A stretch of DNA of 64,000 nucleotides from Triglochin maritima (GCA_963682175.1 OY821786.1:20637501-20701500); one strand, 5' to 3'; shown: positions 23,861 through 36,004, numbered from the stretch's first letter. The notes: generated from the sequence alone by a model not told the origin. Program-made: numbers and translations.

Positions 23861-25238
23861 TGTTGAACGTTTTTTATTTCTACCGCAAGTGCACGGCCGC
23901 GATGAAGTGGTGGCAAGTACGGGTCGTCCTCAGGGAGGTGAGCTTGCTCTTGCTTATCAGAAATCAAGTGGCAAAGAAAGATGGAAGAAAGTTGTTTATG
24001 CTAACCTAAACTATGGTAACACGAAGAAGCAAATGCGAAGGAAACAAAACAAACGAATACTTCAACTAAGCTAGAGAAACTTGACACTATGGAGAAATCA
24101 GTAAGAGAGAGAGACCCCTTAGGGGGTGGAGTGACTACACATACACAATAAGGAGGCAAAAATATCTTCCTATAGGCACAAGTGTAGGTAGTGTTTGCAT
24201 GTATGGGAGGTGTCTACTTATCATGGCAAAACCCATCAATTAAATCACTAACCTATTTTGATTAACATTCATAAACACAAGCTGGTTATTTAAGAAACTA
24301 AACAAGTATGGGAGGTGTCTACTTATCATGGCAAAACCCATCTAGTGAAGTGTTCTATTCTAACAAGCAAGTATGCATTCATATTAACCAACACATTTTA
24401 ACATAAACATCCTTCCTTCCTTAATTGCATATATGATAATCATCTCCACCCCCCAAAAGGGGAGTGGTTTTACTCACTACACATTACCCTAACTATTACA
24501 CTAAAATAAGAAGGCATATTAACTAAGCTAGATTTAATAAAAGACAATTAAACTAAAACATGCATCAACAATAAAAGAAGCACAAAACAAAGAAAATTTT
24601 ATTAATTGAAGACTCACAAGACCAGTAGCATCTCCCTATTGAGTTTCTTGCTTCAAGGCTTCCACTTCAATTAGGGAGAATGGCCACAAGCATGGAGTGA
24701 TTACAATGGAAGGTGAAGAGTTCTATTTATAGCCATGGAAAAAGCTAAACCAGGACAATCCCCCGATGTGGGACTAAACAAATACCATAAATAGAATAAG
24801 AACGCTCTAATACACACACCAGAAAAAGCTAAACGGATTCGGATCCACCTGGACCGCCAATTGGCGGTCTACAGGGTCCGGATTCATCTGGGCTTTCTTG
24901 GAGGCTTTCCTGGATGGTATTGTTGGTCTTTGATGCGGTTACTTGACTTGTTGGAGCTCCGACCCGAATCGAATTGGTAAAATACTCCCCATGATGGTGT
25001 GGAGTATTCTGTTTTGCTCTTAGGTGCTTCTGTCTTGCAAACAGGTCCTTTTTCCTTGCATCTTGGTCCCCAGATCTCACAATTCAGTCCTTTTTCACAG
25101 CTTTTGGGTCCTTTTATGCTTCATCTCTTCAAACCTATTTATTCCTGAAAACTAAACATAAAACTCGTGACATAGCATTGTTTAGGTGAAAGATAATGGA
25201 TATAAGATACAAATATGAGCATGAAATGATGTCAATCA
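23861..25238 (-). repeat. Gy-3 3' LTR
   Basis: 1378 bp. On the plus strand it starts TGTTGAACG and ends GATGTCAATCA, so in element sense it runs TGATTGACATC...CGTTCAACA. The antisense TATA box is at 24724-24731. One palindrome GACCGCCAATTGGCGGTC is at 24852-24869. The polypurine tract (AATGGGGGTATT in sense) abuts it at 25239-25250. Confidence 0.94.
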
Positions 25239-25249
25239 AATACCCCCAT

Positions 25250-26847
25250 TGGTAGATGAAAGGTAGAGGGAAGTGGTCCTTACGCGTGACCGCGTTCAAC
25301 TTCCTATAGTCAATACACACTCGCCACCCAGTTTGAAGTCGTGTGGGTACAAGCTCATTGTTGTCATTCTGGACAACGGTGATACCCGACTTCTTGGGCA
25401 CAACCTGGACAGGACTTACCCAAGTACTGTCCGAAATGGGAAAAATGATGCCATGATCTAAACACTTGATGATCTCTTTCTTAACTACTTCTGTCATGGC
25501 TGGATTTAAAAGCCTCTGTGGGTCGCGACGTGGTCGTGCCTCATCCTCCATAAAGATGTGGTGCTGCACGACGTCGGGACTTATCCCTTTGATGTCCCTC
25601 AAGGACCACCCAATGGCTGATTTGTGCTCCTTTAGGACTTGAATCAACCGTTCTTCCTGATCACCAGTCAACGTCGATGAAATAATCACCGGAAATGACC
25701 TATCGGGACCAAGAAAAACGTGTTTCAATTCCTTGGGGAGTTCTTTGAGCTCAGGTGTGGGTGGCTCCAACAGGCGAGGCGTGATATCTAGCTCGAGATG
25801 TAAGATAGGAGGAGCTCGCATGTACTGATCAGCGTGCACATCATTGCTCAACTCAGCCCCGTCCTCTTCATGATCAGACTCATCCATGAAGTAATCATTT
25901 AAATTCTCATGAATCAGGGGGTACTCTTCTTCCAATTCTTATTCCAAGTCCCGGATAAGATTGACTTCCATGGGGTCCTCGGAAGATGCCGGCTGCCTAG
26001 CCATATTGAACACATGGAATGTCGCGGTCAAGTTCCCGAACGACAATTTCATGAGTCCAGTACGACAATTGATCAAGGCATTTGACGTCGCCAAAAAAGG
26101 TCTACCCAAAATCAATGGAATCTGAGAGTGGGTAGTCTTAATTGGTTCGGTCTCAAGGACGACGAAATCAACAGGAAATATGAAATCACCGACCTTGATT
26201 AGGACATCTTCAATGACCCCCAACGGGACTTTGATCGAACGATCAGCCAACTGCAAAGTTGTTTTCGTAGGCTTGAGAGTGCCTAGGCTTAATCGTTGAT
26301 ACACAGAAGCAGGTAAGAGGTTAACCGCCGACCCTAGATCTAGCAAAACATTGTTAATGCGAGAGTCCCCAATGATACATGAAATTGTTGGACTGCCCGG
26401 GTCCTTCAATTTTATGTATGTTGGGTTCGAGATGATCGAACTCACATTAGCCGCCAAAAAGGCTTTGCTAGGGACATTGGTTTTCCTCTTAGTTGTACAG
26501 AGATCCTTCAGGAATTTTGCATATGGAGGTATTTGTTGAATCATGTCTAACAAAGGAATGTTGACATTCACTTTCTTAAATATCTCCATCATCTTATCCA
26601 CACTGTCACTCTGTTTCTTAGACAACCTACTAGGATAAGGAGCTCTTGGTAGGTATGTCTTGGGTGGAGCCGGAGAAGGAGGCTTTGGTGTATTACTCTC
26701 ACCCTCGGCCTCTTCCTCACCATCATTCCCACAAAGGGGTGGCACAGATGGATTTTCTGGCAATGATACGTGGTTGTTGACCTGCTTCCCATTTCTCAGG
26801 GTCACAATGGCATTAACATGGTCCACAGGTTCTTCCACGTAGTTCAC
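25250..26847 (-). pseudogene. Gy-3 protease and truncated reverse transcriptase
   Basis: The frame opens at 26847, one base back from the gag frame. A pre-protease block (NIPLLDMIQQIPPYAKFLKD) leads to the aspartic protease with D170 in LLDLGSAVNLLP and the flap-side ILGRPFLAT. A TAA at 25939-25941 replaces Gln in a DLEQE context, seen intact in Gy-1. The same frame continues through the linker and RT motifs RRDPQRLLNPA, WVSPVQVVPKKSG and RVCIDYRKLNAVTRKDHFPLPFI. It then ends at a deletion junction near 25250 without the FMDD box. Residues read beyond it are LTR. Confidence 0.92.
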
Positions 26848-28409
26848 TTGCCCCCCTGTGGTCTTGAACTTGCATTTTGCATGTTCGAGTGCTGTTGAGC
26901 ATGGGGGTTAGCCACAGGTTGGCTACGCAGGCTCCCTCTCTCTCTCTCATGTACAGACTGAGCCAACTGACCCATCTGAAGCTCGAGAGATTTGATGGTC
27001 TGCTGATTCGAAGTGAGAACTTGACTCGTGGATGACATAAAGTTTTTTACAGAGTTCTCAAGTCCACGAGTTAAGTTCTCAAGCGAATTAAACCGGGTTT
27101 CCAAGTTGTTAGAATTTGGGAAACCTGGTTGGTTGGTATTCTGACTTTGGGGTGGCTGATGAGACTGTGAATGCATGGGAGGGTAGTGTGGTCGGTTAGG
27201 TGGTCGAGAAAAGTTTGAAGGACCACCTGGGGCATTGTTATGGTTCCATGAAAAATTAGGGTGGTTCCTCCATCCAGGGTTATATGATGATGAATATGGG
27301 TCATTCCTGGATCTATCATAGATGGCATTTACATGTTCCATCTCAGGAGGAATGGATGCACACTCACCCCCTATATGACCTATCCTACCACATAAATGAC
27401 ATGGAACTGAACCAGATGCAGACACATGAGATACATCGTGCTGCTTTTGGAGCTCAATCGAATCCATACGGCGCATTAAGGCCGCCATGCGCGCCTCGGT
27501 GGCCGTAGTGGAATCGACAGCAAATGCGGAACCCGATCTAGTCGAGTTTGCATTCGCGATCCTCGCTCCTATACTAGATGATGCAGGTGGTTCTCTCACA
27601 CTCTCCCATTGCATTGTTTTCTCGGCGAGGTCTTCTAGGAAAGCCCATGCCTCCCTTTCATCCTTTCCCAAGAACTCTCCTTGACACATGGACTCAAGGA
27701 GCGTTCTAGATGGAATGTGAAGACCCTCGTAGATAATCTGACACAGGCGCCACAACTCAATGCCATGGTGAGGGCATGAGGATAGTAGCTCCTTGAACCT
27801 CTCTAAGTATGCATGAAATGATTCGGTCTCATGTTGATAGAACGAATTGATTTCGTTCCTCAATTTTTGAGTCCGATGATTTGGAAAATACTTTTTGAGG
27901 AATGCAGACTGAAACTCATCCCAAGTCCTGAAGGCATTCACCTGGTTGCTGTACAACCACTTCTTGGCGTCATCCTTAAGCGCAAAGGGGACAAGCCTAA
28001 GATGAATGGAGTCTGTGCTAAGTTGTTGCAGTTTGAACATAGCACAGACCTCCTCAAATTCCCTGAGAAAGATATAGGGGTCACCTTTCCCAGTGAAATG
28101 AGGGAGCATGGAAATAAACTGAGGCTTGACCTCAAAATGGTTCCCATTTGCCTCTGGCAATACGATGCATGAGGGCAGAGCTGTACGGCTCGGGTAGCAT
28201 CGATCACGAAGAGGTATGGGAACGACAACTGGAAGCACAGGTGGAACAGGTGGGTCCAGCAACTGCTCCTCCTCACGGAAATTAGCAGCCATTGGACCCG
28301 AACTACGTGCGACACGAGAGGAGGAAGGTGTCGAGAAATCGATGACCGAAGCCGGATTGACAATGCTCCTCGTCAAACGACCACTCTCGTCTCGTGTCCA
28401 CGAAAGCAT
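26844..28409 (-). CDS. gag: Gy-3 gag polyprotein, open frame
   Basis: About 521 codons without interruption, the longest intact frame in the window. The core motifs are SMLPHFTGKGDPYIFLREFEEVCAMF (split here as SMLPHFTGKG and DPYIFLREFEEV), WDEFQSAFLKKYFPNHRTQKL, ETESFHAYLERFKELL and LLESMCQGEF. A CCHC knuckle CHLCGRIGHIGGEC lies in the C-terminal half, followed by an Asn/Pro/Gln-rich stretch. It would form particles and package element RNA. The start is set at the first ATG (28409). The open frame extends nine codons further without an ATG. The stop TGA at 26844-26846 directly follows the slippery heptamer and an AAG codon. Confidence 0.85.
   Translation of the reverse strand: MLSWTRDESGRLTRSIVNPASVIDFSTPSSSRVARSSGPMAANFREEEQLLDPPVPPVLPVVVPIPLRDRCYPSRTALPSCIVLPEANGNHFEVKPQFISMLPHFTGKGDPYIFLREFEEVCAMFKLQQLSTDSIHLRLVPFALKDDAKKWLYSNQVNAFRTWDEFQSAFLKKYFPNHRTQKLRNEINSFYQHETESFHAYLERFKELLSSCPHHGIELWRLCQIIYEGLHIPSRTLLESMCQGEFLGKDEREAWAFLEDLAEKTMQWESVREPPASSSIGARIANANSTRSGSAFAVDSTTATEARMAALMRRMDSIELQKQHDVSHVSASGSVPCHLCGRIGHIGGECASIPPEMEHVNAIYDRSRNDPYSSSYNPGWRNHPNFSWNHNNAPGGPSNFSRPPNRPHYPPMHSQSHQPPQSQNTNQPGFPNSNNLETRFNSLENLTRGLENSVKNFMSSTSQVLTSNQQTIKSLELQMGQLAQSVHERERGSLRSQPVANPHAQQHSNMQNASSRPQGGK
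26850..26856 (-). promoter_or_regulatory. Candidate -1 ribosomal frameshift heptamer GGGGGGC at gag/protease
   Basis: In gag phase the heptamer reads G GGG GGC, a valid X XXY YYZ site, one codon before the gag stop. Slippage by -1 enters exactly the protease frame. Gy-1 has the same heptamer at 38487-38493. Confidence 0.55.
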
Positions 28410-29492
28410 GCACAAAGGTGCACACACAAACCACAACTCTTTTTTTTTCTTTTTTTTTCAAATGAAGAATGTACGTAGAAGAGAAGACGAGGGAACACAG
28501 GAGAGAAAGAATGACTCAGGAGAGAAGGGAAGAAGTCCTTAAGCTACGGTTGATGGGTACAGGTAGAAGCACACAAGCAAACAAGGCTCAAACAATCCTA
28601 AGGTCGCTATAGGTCCTTACAGCTAGACGACGCCTAACTGCGAGGTCACACGGCCTCAACACGCCTCACCTCCCTACAACGAGGACCACAAAGCCCAGCA
28701 AGTGAGCCAAGATCCGGGGATCTCGTCTCTCCTACTATCGACAAAGTGGGCAACGCCGATCAGGTCATGACGGTCGGGACCGGATCACTCTCCTAATGCG
28801 TCCAAGATCCTTAGGGCCAATGTCTACTTGATTTTAAAATTAGGCTCTTGATTAGTGTGGTTTTTGGGGCGAAGGAAAGGGTGATGAAATCCCCCACCTT
28901 ATCTTTTACGGGACAGCCCCTCCTTAGTAGCGTTTTGGAGTCCTAAATCTAGCAATCAACACTCCAAACAACGCTCAACTCACACTTGTTGCAATGCACT
29001 TCCTACTAACTAATGCATGTTCATACGAAATGCATGAATGAGAGTAGAAGGTGCGTACCTCACGCCAGCTCTCAGCAACAGAAAATAAAGCTAAGATAAA
29101 AGACAATCTAAGTGCCTAAGTCACATACATGATGCATGGCCTAAACAAAAAGAATGTCTAATCTTTTGCTTTGAGTTTTAGGGTCCAAGTTGCTTATGGG
29201 AAGTTGATTATTAATCTGGGAGCAATCTAAGAGTCAGAACATGCACAAATGGAGTCCCAGATTACTATATCAATTAGTCTAACAACCACAAAAAATTAGA
29301 AGGTGAACTGAGCTCACCCGACCGCTGATTAGCGGTCTGAGACCGCTGATTGGCGGTCTGAAGTGTCCAGGTAGCCTTGAAATTTTTCCAGACGCCTTCC
29401 CTTGCTATTCCCAGTATCCTGAAACAACGAAAAACTACAAGACACAAATTAAATCCACTCGAATCGTCCAAACAAGAGTCTGGACTGACACC
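28410..29492 (-). other. Gy-3 leader with palindrome pair
   Basis: Leader between primer site and gag, homologous to the Gy-1 and Gy-2 leaders. Palindromes in element sense begin at 29358 and 29337 (21 bp apart), the first 134 nt from the primer site. Each RNA copy has an intact six-base-pair GACCGC/GCGGUC stem with loop CAAUCA or UAAUCA. Confidence 0.75.
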
Positions 29493-29510
29493 TCCCCGGC
29501 AACGGCGCCA
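29493..29510 (-). other. Primer-binding site of Gy-3
   Basis: In element sense TGGCGCCGTTGCCGGGGA, 18 bases complementary to the 3' end of plant tRNA-Asp including CCA (from memory of that tRNA). It lies six bases from the 5' LTR. Confidence 0.9.
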
Positions 29511-29516
29511 AAAACT

Positions 29517-30915
29517 TGTTGAACGTTTTTTATTTCTACCGCAAGTGCACGGCCGCGATGAAGCGGTGGCAAGTACGGGTCATCCTCAGGGAGGTGAGCT
29601 TGCTCTTGCTTATCAGAAATCAAGTGGCAAAGAAAGATGGAAGAAAGTTGTTTATGCTAACCTAAACTATGGTAACACGAAGAAGCAAATGCGAAGGAAA
29701 CAAAACAAACGAATACTTCAACTAAGCTAGAGAAACTTGACACTATGGAGAAATCAGTAAGAGAGAGAGACCCCTTAGGGGGTGGAGTGACTACACATAC
29801 ACAATAAGGAGGCAAAAATATCTTCCTATAGGCACAAGTGTAGGTAGTGTTTGCATGTATGGGAGGTGTCTACTTATCATGGCAAAACCCATCAATTAAA
29901 TCACTAACCTATTTTGATTAACATTCATAAACACAAGCTGGTTATTTAAGAAACTAAACAAGTATGGGAGGTGTCTACTTATCATGGCAAAACCCATCTA
30001 GTGAAGTGTTCTATTCTAACAAGCAAGTATGCATTCATATTAACCAACACATTTTAACATAAACATCCTTCCTTCCTTAATTGCATATATGATAATCATC
30101 TCCACCCCCCAAAAGGGGAGTGGTTTTACTCACTACACATTACCCTAACTATTACACTAAAATAAGAAGGCATATTAACTAAGCTAGATTTAATAAAAGA
30201 CAATTAAACTAAAACATGCATCAACAATAAAAGAAGCACAAAACAAAGAAAATTTTATTAATTGAAGACTCACAAGACCAGTAGCATCTCCCTATTGAGT
30301 TTCTTGCTTCAAGGCTTCCACTTCAATTAGGGAGAATGGCCACAAGCATGGAGTGATTACAATGGAAGGTGAAGAGTTCTATTTATAGCCATGGAAAAAG
30401 CTAAACCGGGACAATCCCCCGATGTGGGACTAAACAAATACCATAAATAGAATAAGAACGCTCTAATACACACACCAGAAAAAGCTAAACGGATTCGGAT
30501 CCACCTTGACCGCCAATTAGCGGTTCCAGACCGCCAATTGGCGGTCTACAGGGTCCGGATTCGTCTGGGCTTTCTTGGAGGCTTTCCTGGATGGTATTGT
30601 TGGTCTTTGATGCGGTTACTTGACTTGTTGGTGCTCCGACCCGAATCGAATTGGTAAAATACTCCCCATGATGGTGTGGAGTATTCTGTTTTGCTCTTAG
30701 GTCCTTCTGTCTTGCAATCAGGTCCTTTTTCCTTGCATCTTGGTCCCCAGATCTCACAATTCAGTCCTTTTTCACAGCTTTTGGGTCCTTTTATGCTTCA
30801 TCTCTTCAAACCTATTTATTCCTGAAAACTAAACATAAAACTCGTGACATAGCATTGTTTAGGTGAAAGATAATGGATATAAGATACAAATATGAGCATG
30901 AAATGATGTCAATCA
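29517..30915 (-). repeat. Gy-3 5' LTR
   Basis: 1399 bp, nearly identical to 23861-25238. It is 21 bp longer because it has two palindromes (30508-30525 and 30529-30546) where the 3' LTR has one. Antisense TATA box at 30380-30387. GAATG target duplication follows at 30916-30920. Confidence 0.94.
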
Positions 30916-30920
30916 GAATG

Positions 30921-31560
30921 TGACAATCTCTCAAGCTTTATTGGATTTGGGGGCATCTGTGAACCTCCTGCCTTACTAAGTCTATGTCAACCTTGGAACA
31001 GGCGATCTTAAACCAATGAGGACAACCCTCTAGTTGGCTGACAGATCCGTCAAAATTCCACGATGGAGTGTGGAGGATGTCCTTATCAAAGTGGGTGAGT
31101 TCGTATTTCCAGTTGATTTCATCATCTTGGATATTGAACCCGTGTCCAACCCACAAGGATAAATTCCTGTGATCCTTGGGAGGCCATTTCTTGCGACATC
31201 TAATACTTTGATCAATTGTCGCAATGACTTGATGAGGTTGTCTTTTGGAAACCTCATGGTGGATTTCAACATCTTTACTCTTGGTAAGCAATCCGGGCTC
31301 TTTGACGACACTGTCAGAGCCAATTTCATCCAGGACACGGATGAGCCCGAGTCATTAGGCATGTTGAACTCACATCGACATATTATTGAGGTGCCTAATG
31401 ACCAGGTTGCGAGTGAAGAGGATCTTGAGGAATCCACCAGCGTATCTCTAGACGAGGAGGCACATCTAGGTGCTTGCTCCTCTTACCCCGTGGCCCTTGA
31501 GACACTTGAAAGTAACTCTGAATCCGACAAGGACCCACCTCTGGTTGAGCTTAAACCACT
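30921..31560 (+). pseudogene. Gy-2 protease C-terminal part and linker
   Basis: This continues the frame broken at 23855: VTISQALLDLGASVNLLP carries the catalytic aspartate (DLGAS). A TAA at 30977-30979 and further stops near 31033 and 31160 disable it. From 31169 the frame is open: ILGRPFLATSNTLINCR is the conserved distal protease motif, followed by an acidic linker (SEEDLEESTSVSLDEE) that joins protease to RT in Athila-like pol. Confidence 0.88.
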
Positions 31561-33037
31561 CCCCGATAACCTAGAGTACATATTTTTAGGAGATAATGAG
31601 ACCTTGCCACTCATTATTGCTTCTGATCTTGCACAAGATCAAGAGGTTGCCCTCAAAAGAGTACTCTTTGAAAACAAAGAGGCGATCGGGTTGTCCTTGA
31701 AGGATATCAAGGGAATTAGCCCTGGTATTGTTCACCATCGGATCCACATGGAAGAGGATTCTAGGCCCCGTAGGGACCCAAAACGAAGATTGAATCCTGT
31801 ACTGAAAGAAACCGTCCGAAAGGAGGTTCTCAAGTGCTTGGATCATGGCATAATCTATCCTATCTCTGATAGTTTGTGGGTGAGTCCTGTCCATGTGGTT
31901 CCCAAGAAGTCAGGCGTGACGGTTGTGGAGAATGAGCATAATGAGCTTATCCCGACACACCTGCAAACTGGCTGACGAGTTTGCGTTGATTATCACAAGC
32001 TCAATGCGGCAACGTAGAAAGATCATTTCTTGTTGCCATTCATTGATCAAATGTTGCAAAGGTTGGCCGGACATGAGTATTATTGTTTTCTTGATGGATA
32101 CTCTGGTTACAACCAAATTCCCATCGCCCCCGAGGATCAAGAGAAAACCACATTTACTTGTCCCTTTGGCACGTTTGCCGACCGTCGCATGCCCTTTGGG
32201 TTATGCAATGCGCCGGCAACGTTTCAAAGGTGTATGATCAACATCTTCTCCGATATGGTAGAGCGTTTCCTTGAGATTTTCATGGACGACTTTTCCATAT
32301 TTGGCGCTTCCTTTGATGAGTGCCTTCATCACTTGAGCCTTGTCCTGAAGCGATGTCGTGAGAAGAACCTCGCTCTCAATTGGGAGAAATGTCACTTCAT
32401 GGTGAAGCGAGGGATTGTACTTGGACATGTGGTCTCCAGTAGGGGAATTGAGGTCGATCCTGCCAAAGTGGGTCTTATTGCTAATCTCCCACCGACACGT
32501 AATATGAAGGATATCCGCACCTTTTTGGGGCATGCTGGATTCTATCGGTTGTTCATTCAGGATTTTAGCAAAATTGCTCAACCTCTCACCGCCTTGTTGG
32601 CTAAGGATGCCATTTTTTAGTTCACACCAGATTGCCACCATGCCTTTTTGACCTTGAAGAAAGAGTTGACTTCAGCTCCATTATTAAGCCACCGGTGTGG
32701 GCTGAACCCTTTGAGTTAATGTGTGATGCATCTGAATTCGCTGTGGGAGCAGTGCTTGGACAAATTGCCTCATGTGATCTACTATGCCAGTAGAACACTC
32801 AATGATGCCCAATTGAACTACACTGTGACCGAGAAGGAATTCTTAGCGATCATATTTGCTTTGGAGAAATTTCGGTCGTACTTGATTGGCTCCCACATGA
32901 TTATCTATTCTGATCACACAACCATCAAGCACCTCATAGCAAAAAAAGATGCAAAATCCAGACTCTTGAGATGGATATTTTTGTTACAAGAATCCGATCT
33001 CGAGATTCGGGACAAAAAAGGTGTGAAAATATTGTAG
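31561..33037 (+). pseudogene. Gy-2 reverse transcriptase and RNase H
   Basis: All RT blocks are readable: RRDPKRRLNPVLKETVRKEV, WVSPVHVVPKKSGV, FLDGYSGYNQIPIAPEDQEK, MPFGLCNAPATFQRCM and catalytic FMDD in EIFMDDFSIFG. A TGA near 31972 replaces Trp in LQTGW, and a TAG lies near 32018. A TAG at 32618-32620 and a frameshift separate RNase H, which shows [14 protein letters not shown] remains, [20 protein letters not shown] and [10 protein letters not shown]. The polymerase core itself is intact, so damage is by scattered nonsense changes, consistent with CpG/CHG methylation decay. Confidence 0.92.
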
Positions 33038-34514
33038 CAGATCACCTGTCTCGTCTAGAGACGACCAACCCACAAGACCAAATTATTGATGAAAATTTTC
33101 CTGACGAGCAGTTGTTCACGATCGAAGATAACCCTTGGTTTGCCAACATCGTGAACTACCTCGTGACTGAGCAACTTCTTGTGGGTTGGTCAAAATCTGA
33201 CCAAACCAAATTTAGATCTTATGTCAGATTCTTTCACTGGGACGACGCCTACCTATTCAAATACTGCTCCGACCAAATTTTCAGGCGGTGCGTCCCAGAT
33301 ACCGAGTTCTAAAGTGTGCTCCATTTCTGCCACTCTAAGGCATGTACATCACACTTTGGAGCAAAGAAAACTGCTGCCAAGGTGCTCCAATATGGATTTT
33401 ACCGACCCTCTCTTTTGAAGGATGCTTACGCTTTTGTAAGCAATGTGATAGGTGCCAGCGCCTTGGCAGGATTGGTCGACATGACATGATGCCTTTGCAA
33501 AATATCCTTGTTGTCGACATCTTCGATGTGTGGGGCATCGACTTCATGGGTCCCTTCCCGAACTCGTTCGGGAATGTTTACATTCTGGTGGCTGTTGACT
33601 ATGTGTCTAAGTGGGTTGAGGCTATACCCACAAAGACCAATGACAACAAGGTGGTCACCAAATTCTTAAGGGACATTTTTGCGCGATTTGGTACTCCTCG
33701 TACAATAATCAGCGATAGGGGTACCCACTTCTATAATAGCTCCTTGGAAGCGCTTATGAGGAAGTATTCGATCACCCACAAGCTTGCGACCCCATACCAT
33801 CCGCAAACTAGTGGGCAGGTTGAAGTCTCCAACCATCAATTAAAGCAAATTCTTGAGAAGACGGTTCATTCCTCGAGGAAGGATTGGTCAACAAAGTTGA
33901 ATGACGCGTTGTCGGCTTTCCGCACTGCGTACAAGACCAATTTGGGTATGTCCCCGTATTGGGTAGTGTACGGCAAGGCTTGCCACCTACCCGTCGATCT
34001 TGAGCATCGTGCTTTCTGGGCGATCAAGAACCTCAATATGGATCTTGATCAAGCAGGAGTACAACGTAAGCTCGACATTATGGAATTGGAAGAGCTACGC
34101 AATGATGCGTATGAGAATGCCAAAATTCATAAGTCCCGAGGCAAGATGTTTCACGATCGCATGATTATGCGAAAGGTGTTTACGCCCTGGCAGAAGGTGT
34201 TGCTCTACAATTCCCAGCTTCATCTGTTTTCGGGTAAGCTCCGCAGTCGCCGGTCTGACCCTTTTATTGTCCAAACTTTCTATCCTCATGGAGCGGTTGA
34301 CATCTTGAACCCAGGGGATGGGGACGTGTTCAAAGTTAATGGACAACGCCTCAAACCCTACTTGGAGGGGCACCAGCCGAAGTCGAGGAGGTCATGTTCC
34401 TTCATGAACCTCTCTCGCACTCAACCATTCATGCTCCTGCATGAGTGGTTGAGCTTTCATGTTTGTATAGAAAAAAATAAAAGAAAAAGAAAAGAGAGAA
34501 GACTCTTTCAGTGA
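33038..34514 (+). pseudogene. Gy-2 integrase
   Basis: The zinc-binding N-terminus is out of frame at 33300-33440, but its [17 protein letters not shown] end is readable. The core has D in [12 protein letters not shown] in [10 protein letters not shown] and E in [17 protein letters not shown], so the DDE triad is complete. The C-terminal module with [16 protein letters not shown] corresponds to the GPY/F motif with Gly replaced by Asp. The open frame 33342-34514 is long, yet its first residues are shifted out of the integrase frame. Integrase would insert the cDNA. Confidence 0.9.
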
Positions 34515-36004
34515 GCATCGGTTGTTGTGGGCCCCAACCCTTGAGTATTTGGGCCCTAATTCTTTCACGTATTTGTATCCCTTCCTTAGCATCTCACAGT
34601 TTTGAAGGAATTTGGGTTGTGTCCATCAACATAGCCATAAACTTCCCTGTGTACTTCACATTGGTGAGATCTATTCTTTTTCGTGCATAAATCCACGTAG
34701 TCTTTTGCTCACATTCATTGAGGACAATGCATGAAGTAGGTGTGGGGGGGGGGGTTACGTGTGTACATAGTTGACTCTTTTCCTTTGATTTTTGTTTTCT
34801 TTTGTGTGTATTGATAGGGTCATGTTAGTGTGCTGCATTTAATATAGATATATCTGCTTGCCATGATCCTTTGGTGACTTGTCTTCTTTTGTTTGCGTAG
34901 TGCCTTAAAATTTTCATATTTCTTTCAAAATCTTCATGTGTTTGCGAAAGAAAATGTTTTGTGAGTTTTGTGTGTGTTTAGCATGTGCAAAACCGTTGAG
35001 AGGCAAAGTGAAAAGAAAGCTCCCCAAATTGTCTTGAACTTGATGCATTAGGATATCTAGTACAATGGCTTTAGGATTTATCTAGTCGTTAGGATGCACA
35101 CTGGTTTTCCCTTAGAGGTGAGTAATCATAGGGTTTCAGCGCTCAAACATTTAAAGAAGTCCACCCTGAACCTAGTGAGTCAATAATTCATGTCTGTTAA
35201 CTTAAGGAAGTTTGTTGTAGTCAAGGACCCTTTAAATCTTATTGTGAGAAATTAAGTGTAGGGGTTTTGGTTCATGTGTAGATAAGAAATAAGTGAGTAG
35301 GTATTCTCTCTTCTCGCACGACTCCTATCACTCGGGAAAGTAGGTCTGAGGGGACTTTGTGCCTGGTGGTTTCGAGTCATCTGACTTGGGATGCACCGAC
35401 CGAACTCCCATTACATGGGTGGTAGGGATTGCCCTATGTGGAGATTTGGGGAAAGGTGTACGTGACAGTGTAAGTCCTCATGGGCAATGATGAACGAAAC
35501 CTGACCCTGGGGGAATGAAGCTCAAACTAATAAAAAGGAAAAAAGTGAGAAAAGAAAAAAAAAGAAAAAAAATGGTAATGCAAATAAGAACCTTAATGGA
35601 CTTTGCACTTTGTATCACTTGAGAATGTTGAGGTTGTCCATGTCTTTCACTTAATTCCTTATTTAACTTGCACGAATGGTTCATTAGGTTAGGTGTGTGG
35701 ACTGATTACCTATATAGAGTCGGCCCGTAGGATTACCGTGTCCAATGATCGACAAAATTTGTCCAACGAGTCGAGTGTCTATATTGAATAATGCATCTTG
35801 TTCGGATTTTGTGGGTATATCCGCTGAAAACTCTCAGGAAATAACACCCATCCTCCTTGGCAACAAGGAGGTTTAACGGCTTATTGCACATTCTAAGTGC
35901 AACCGTGATTCCTACGAAAGTGAGTTAGGATTTCTTGTTTCTCGTTTGCTTTTCTCTTTCTTTGTTTTGCTCGGGACTACCAAAAACTTAGGTGTGGGGG
36001 TATT
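34515..36004 (+). other. Gy-2 3' untranslated tail and polypurine tract
   Basis: About 1.5 kb, non-coding, matched in reverse by 9015-10340 of Gy-1. It contains a ten-G run near 34745 and ends in TAGGTGTGGGGGTATT (35989-36004), the polypurine tract. No ORF in the env position is kept. Confidence 0.8.

Larger units (their letters stand above)
23861..30915 (-). mobile_element. Gy-3: young Athila-like element with internal pol deletion
   Basis: A complete 7055-bp insertion: 3' LTR 23861-25238, interior 25239-29516, 5' LTR 29517-30915, duplication GAATG. By eye the LTRs differ at only a handful of bases plus one 21-bp block. Gag and protease frames are open, with one stop just after protease, but pol ends in RT at PLPFI and jumps directly to the polypurine tract. 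RT catalytic box, RNase H and integrase are absent. Gag and protease resemble Gy-1 far more than Gy-2. If the deletion predates insertion it was moved by enzymes from another copy. Confidence 0.95.

Noticed and set aside
31030..31437. Long minus-strand frames opposite Gy-2 protease/RT
   Set aside because: They are antisense shadows of recognisable pol and lack any motif.
34745..34755. Ten-G run considered as the Gy-2 polypurine tract
   Set aside because: No LTR follows it. The tract at 35989-36004 directly abuts the LTR and is matched in Gy-1.
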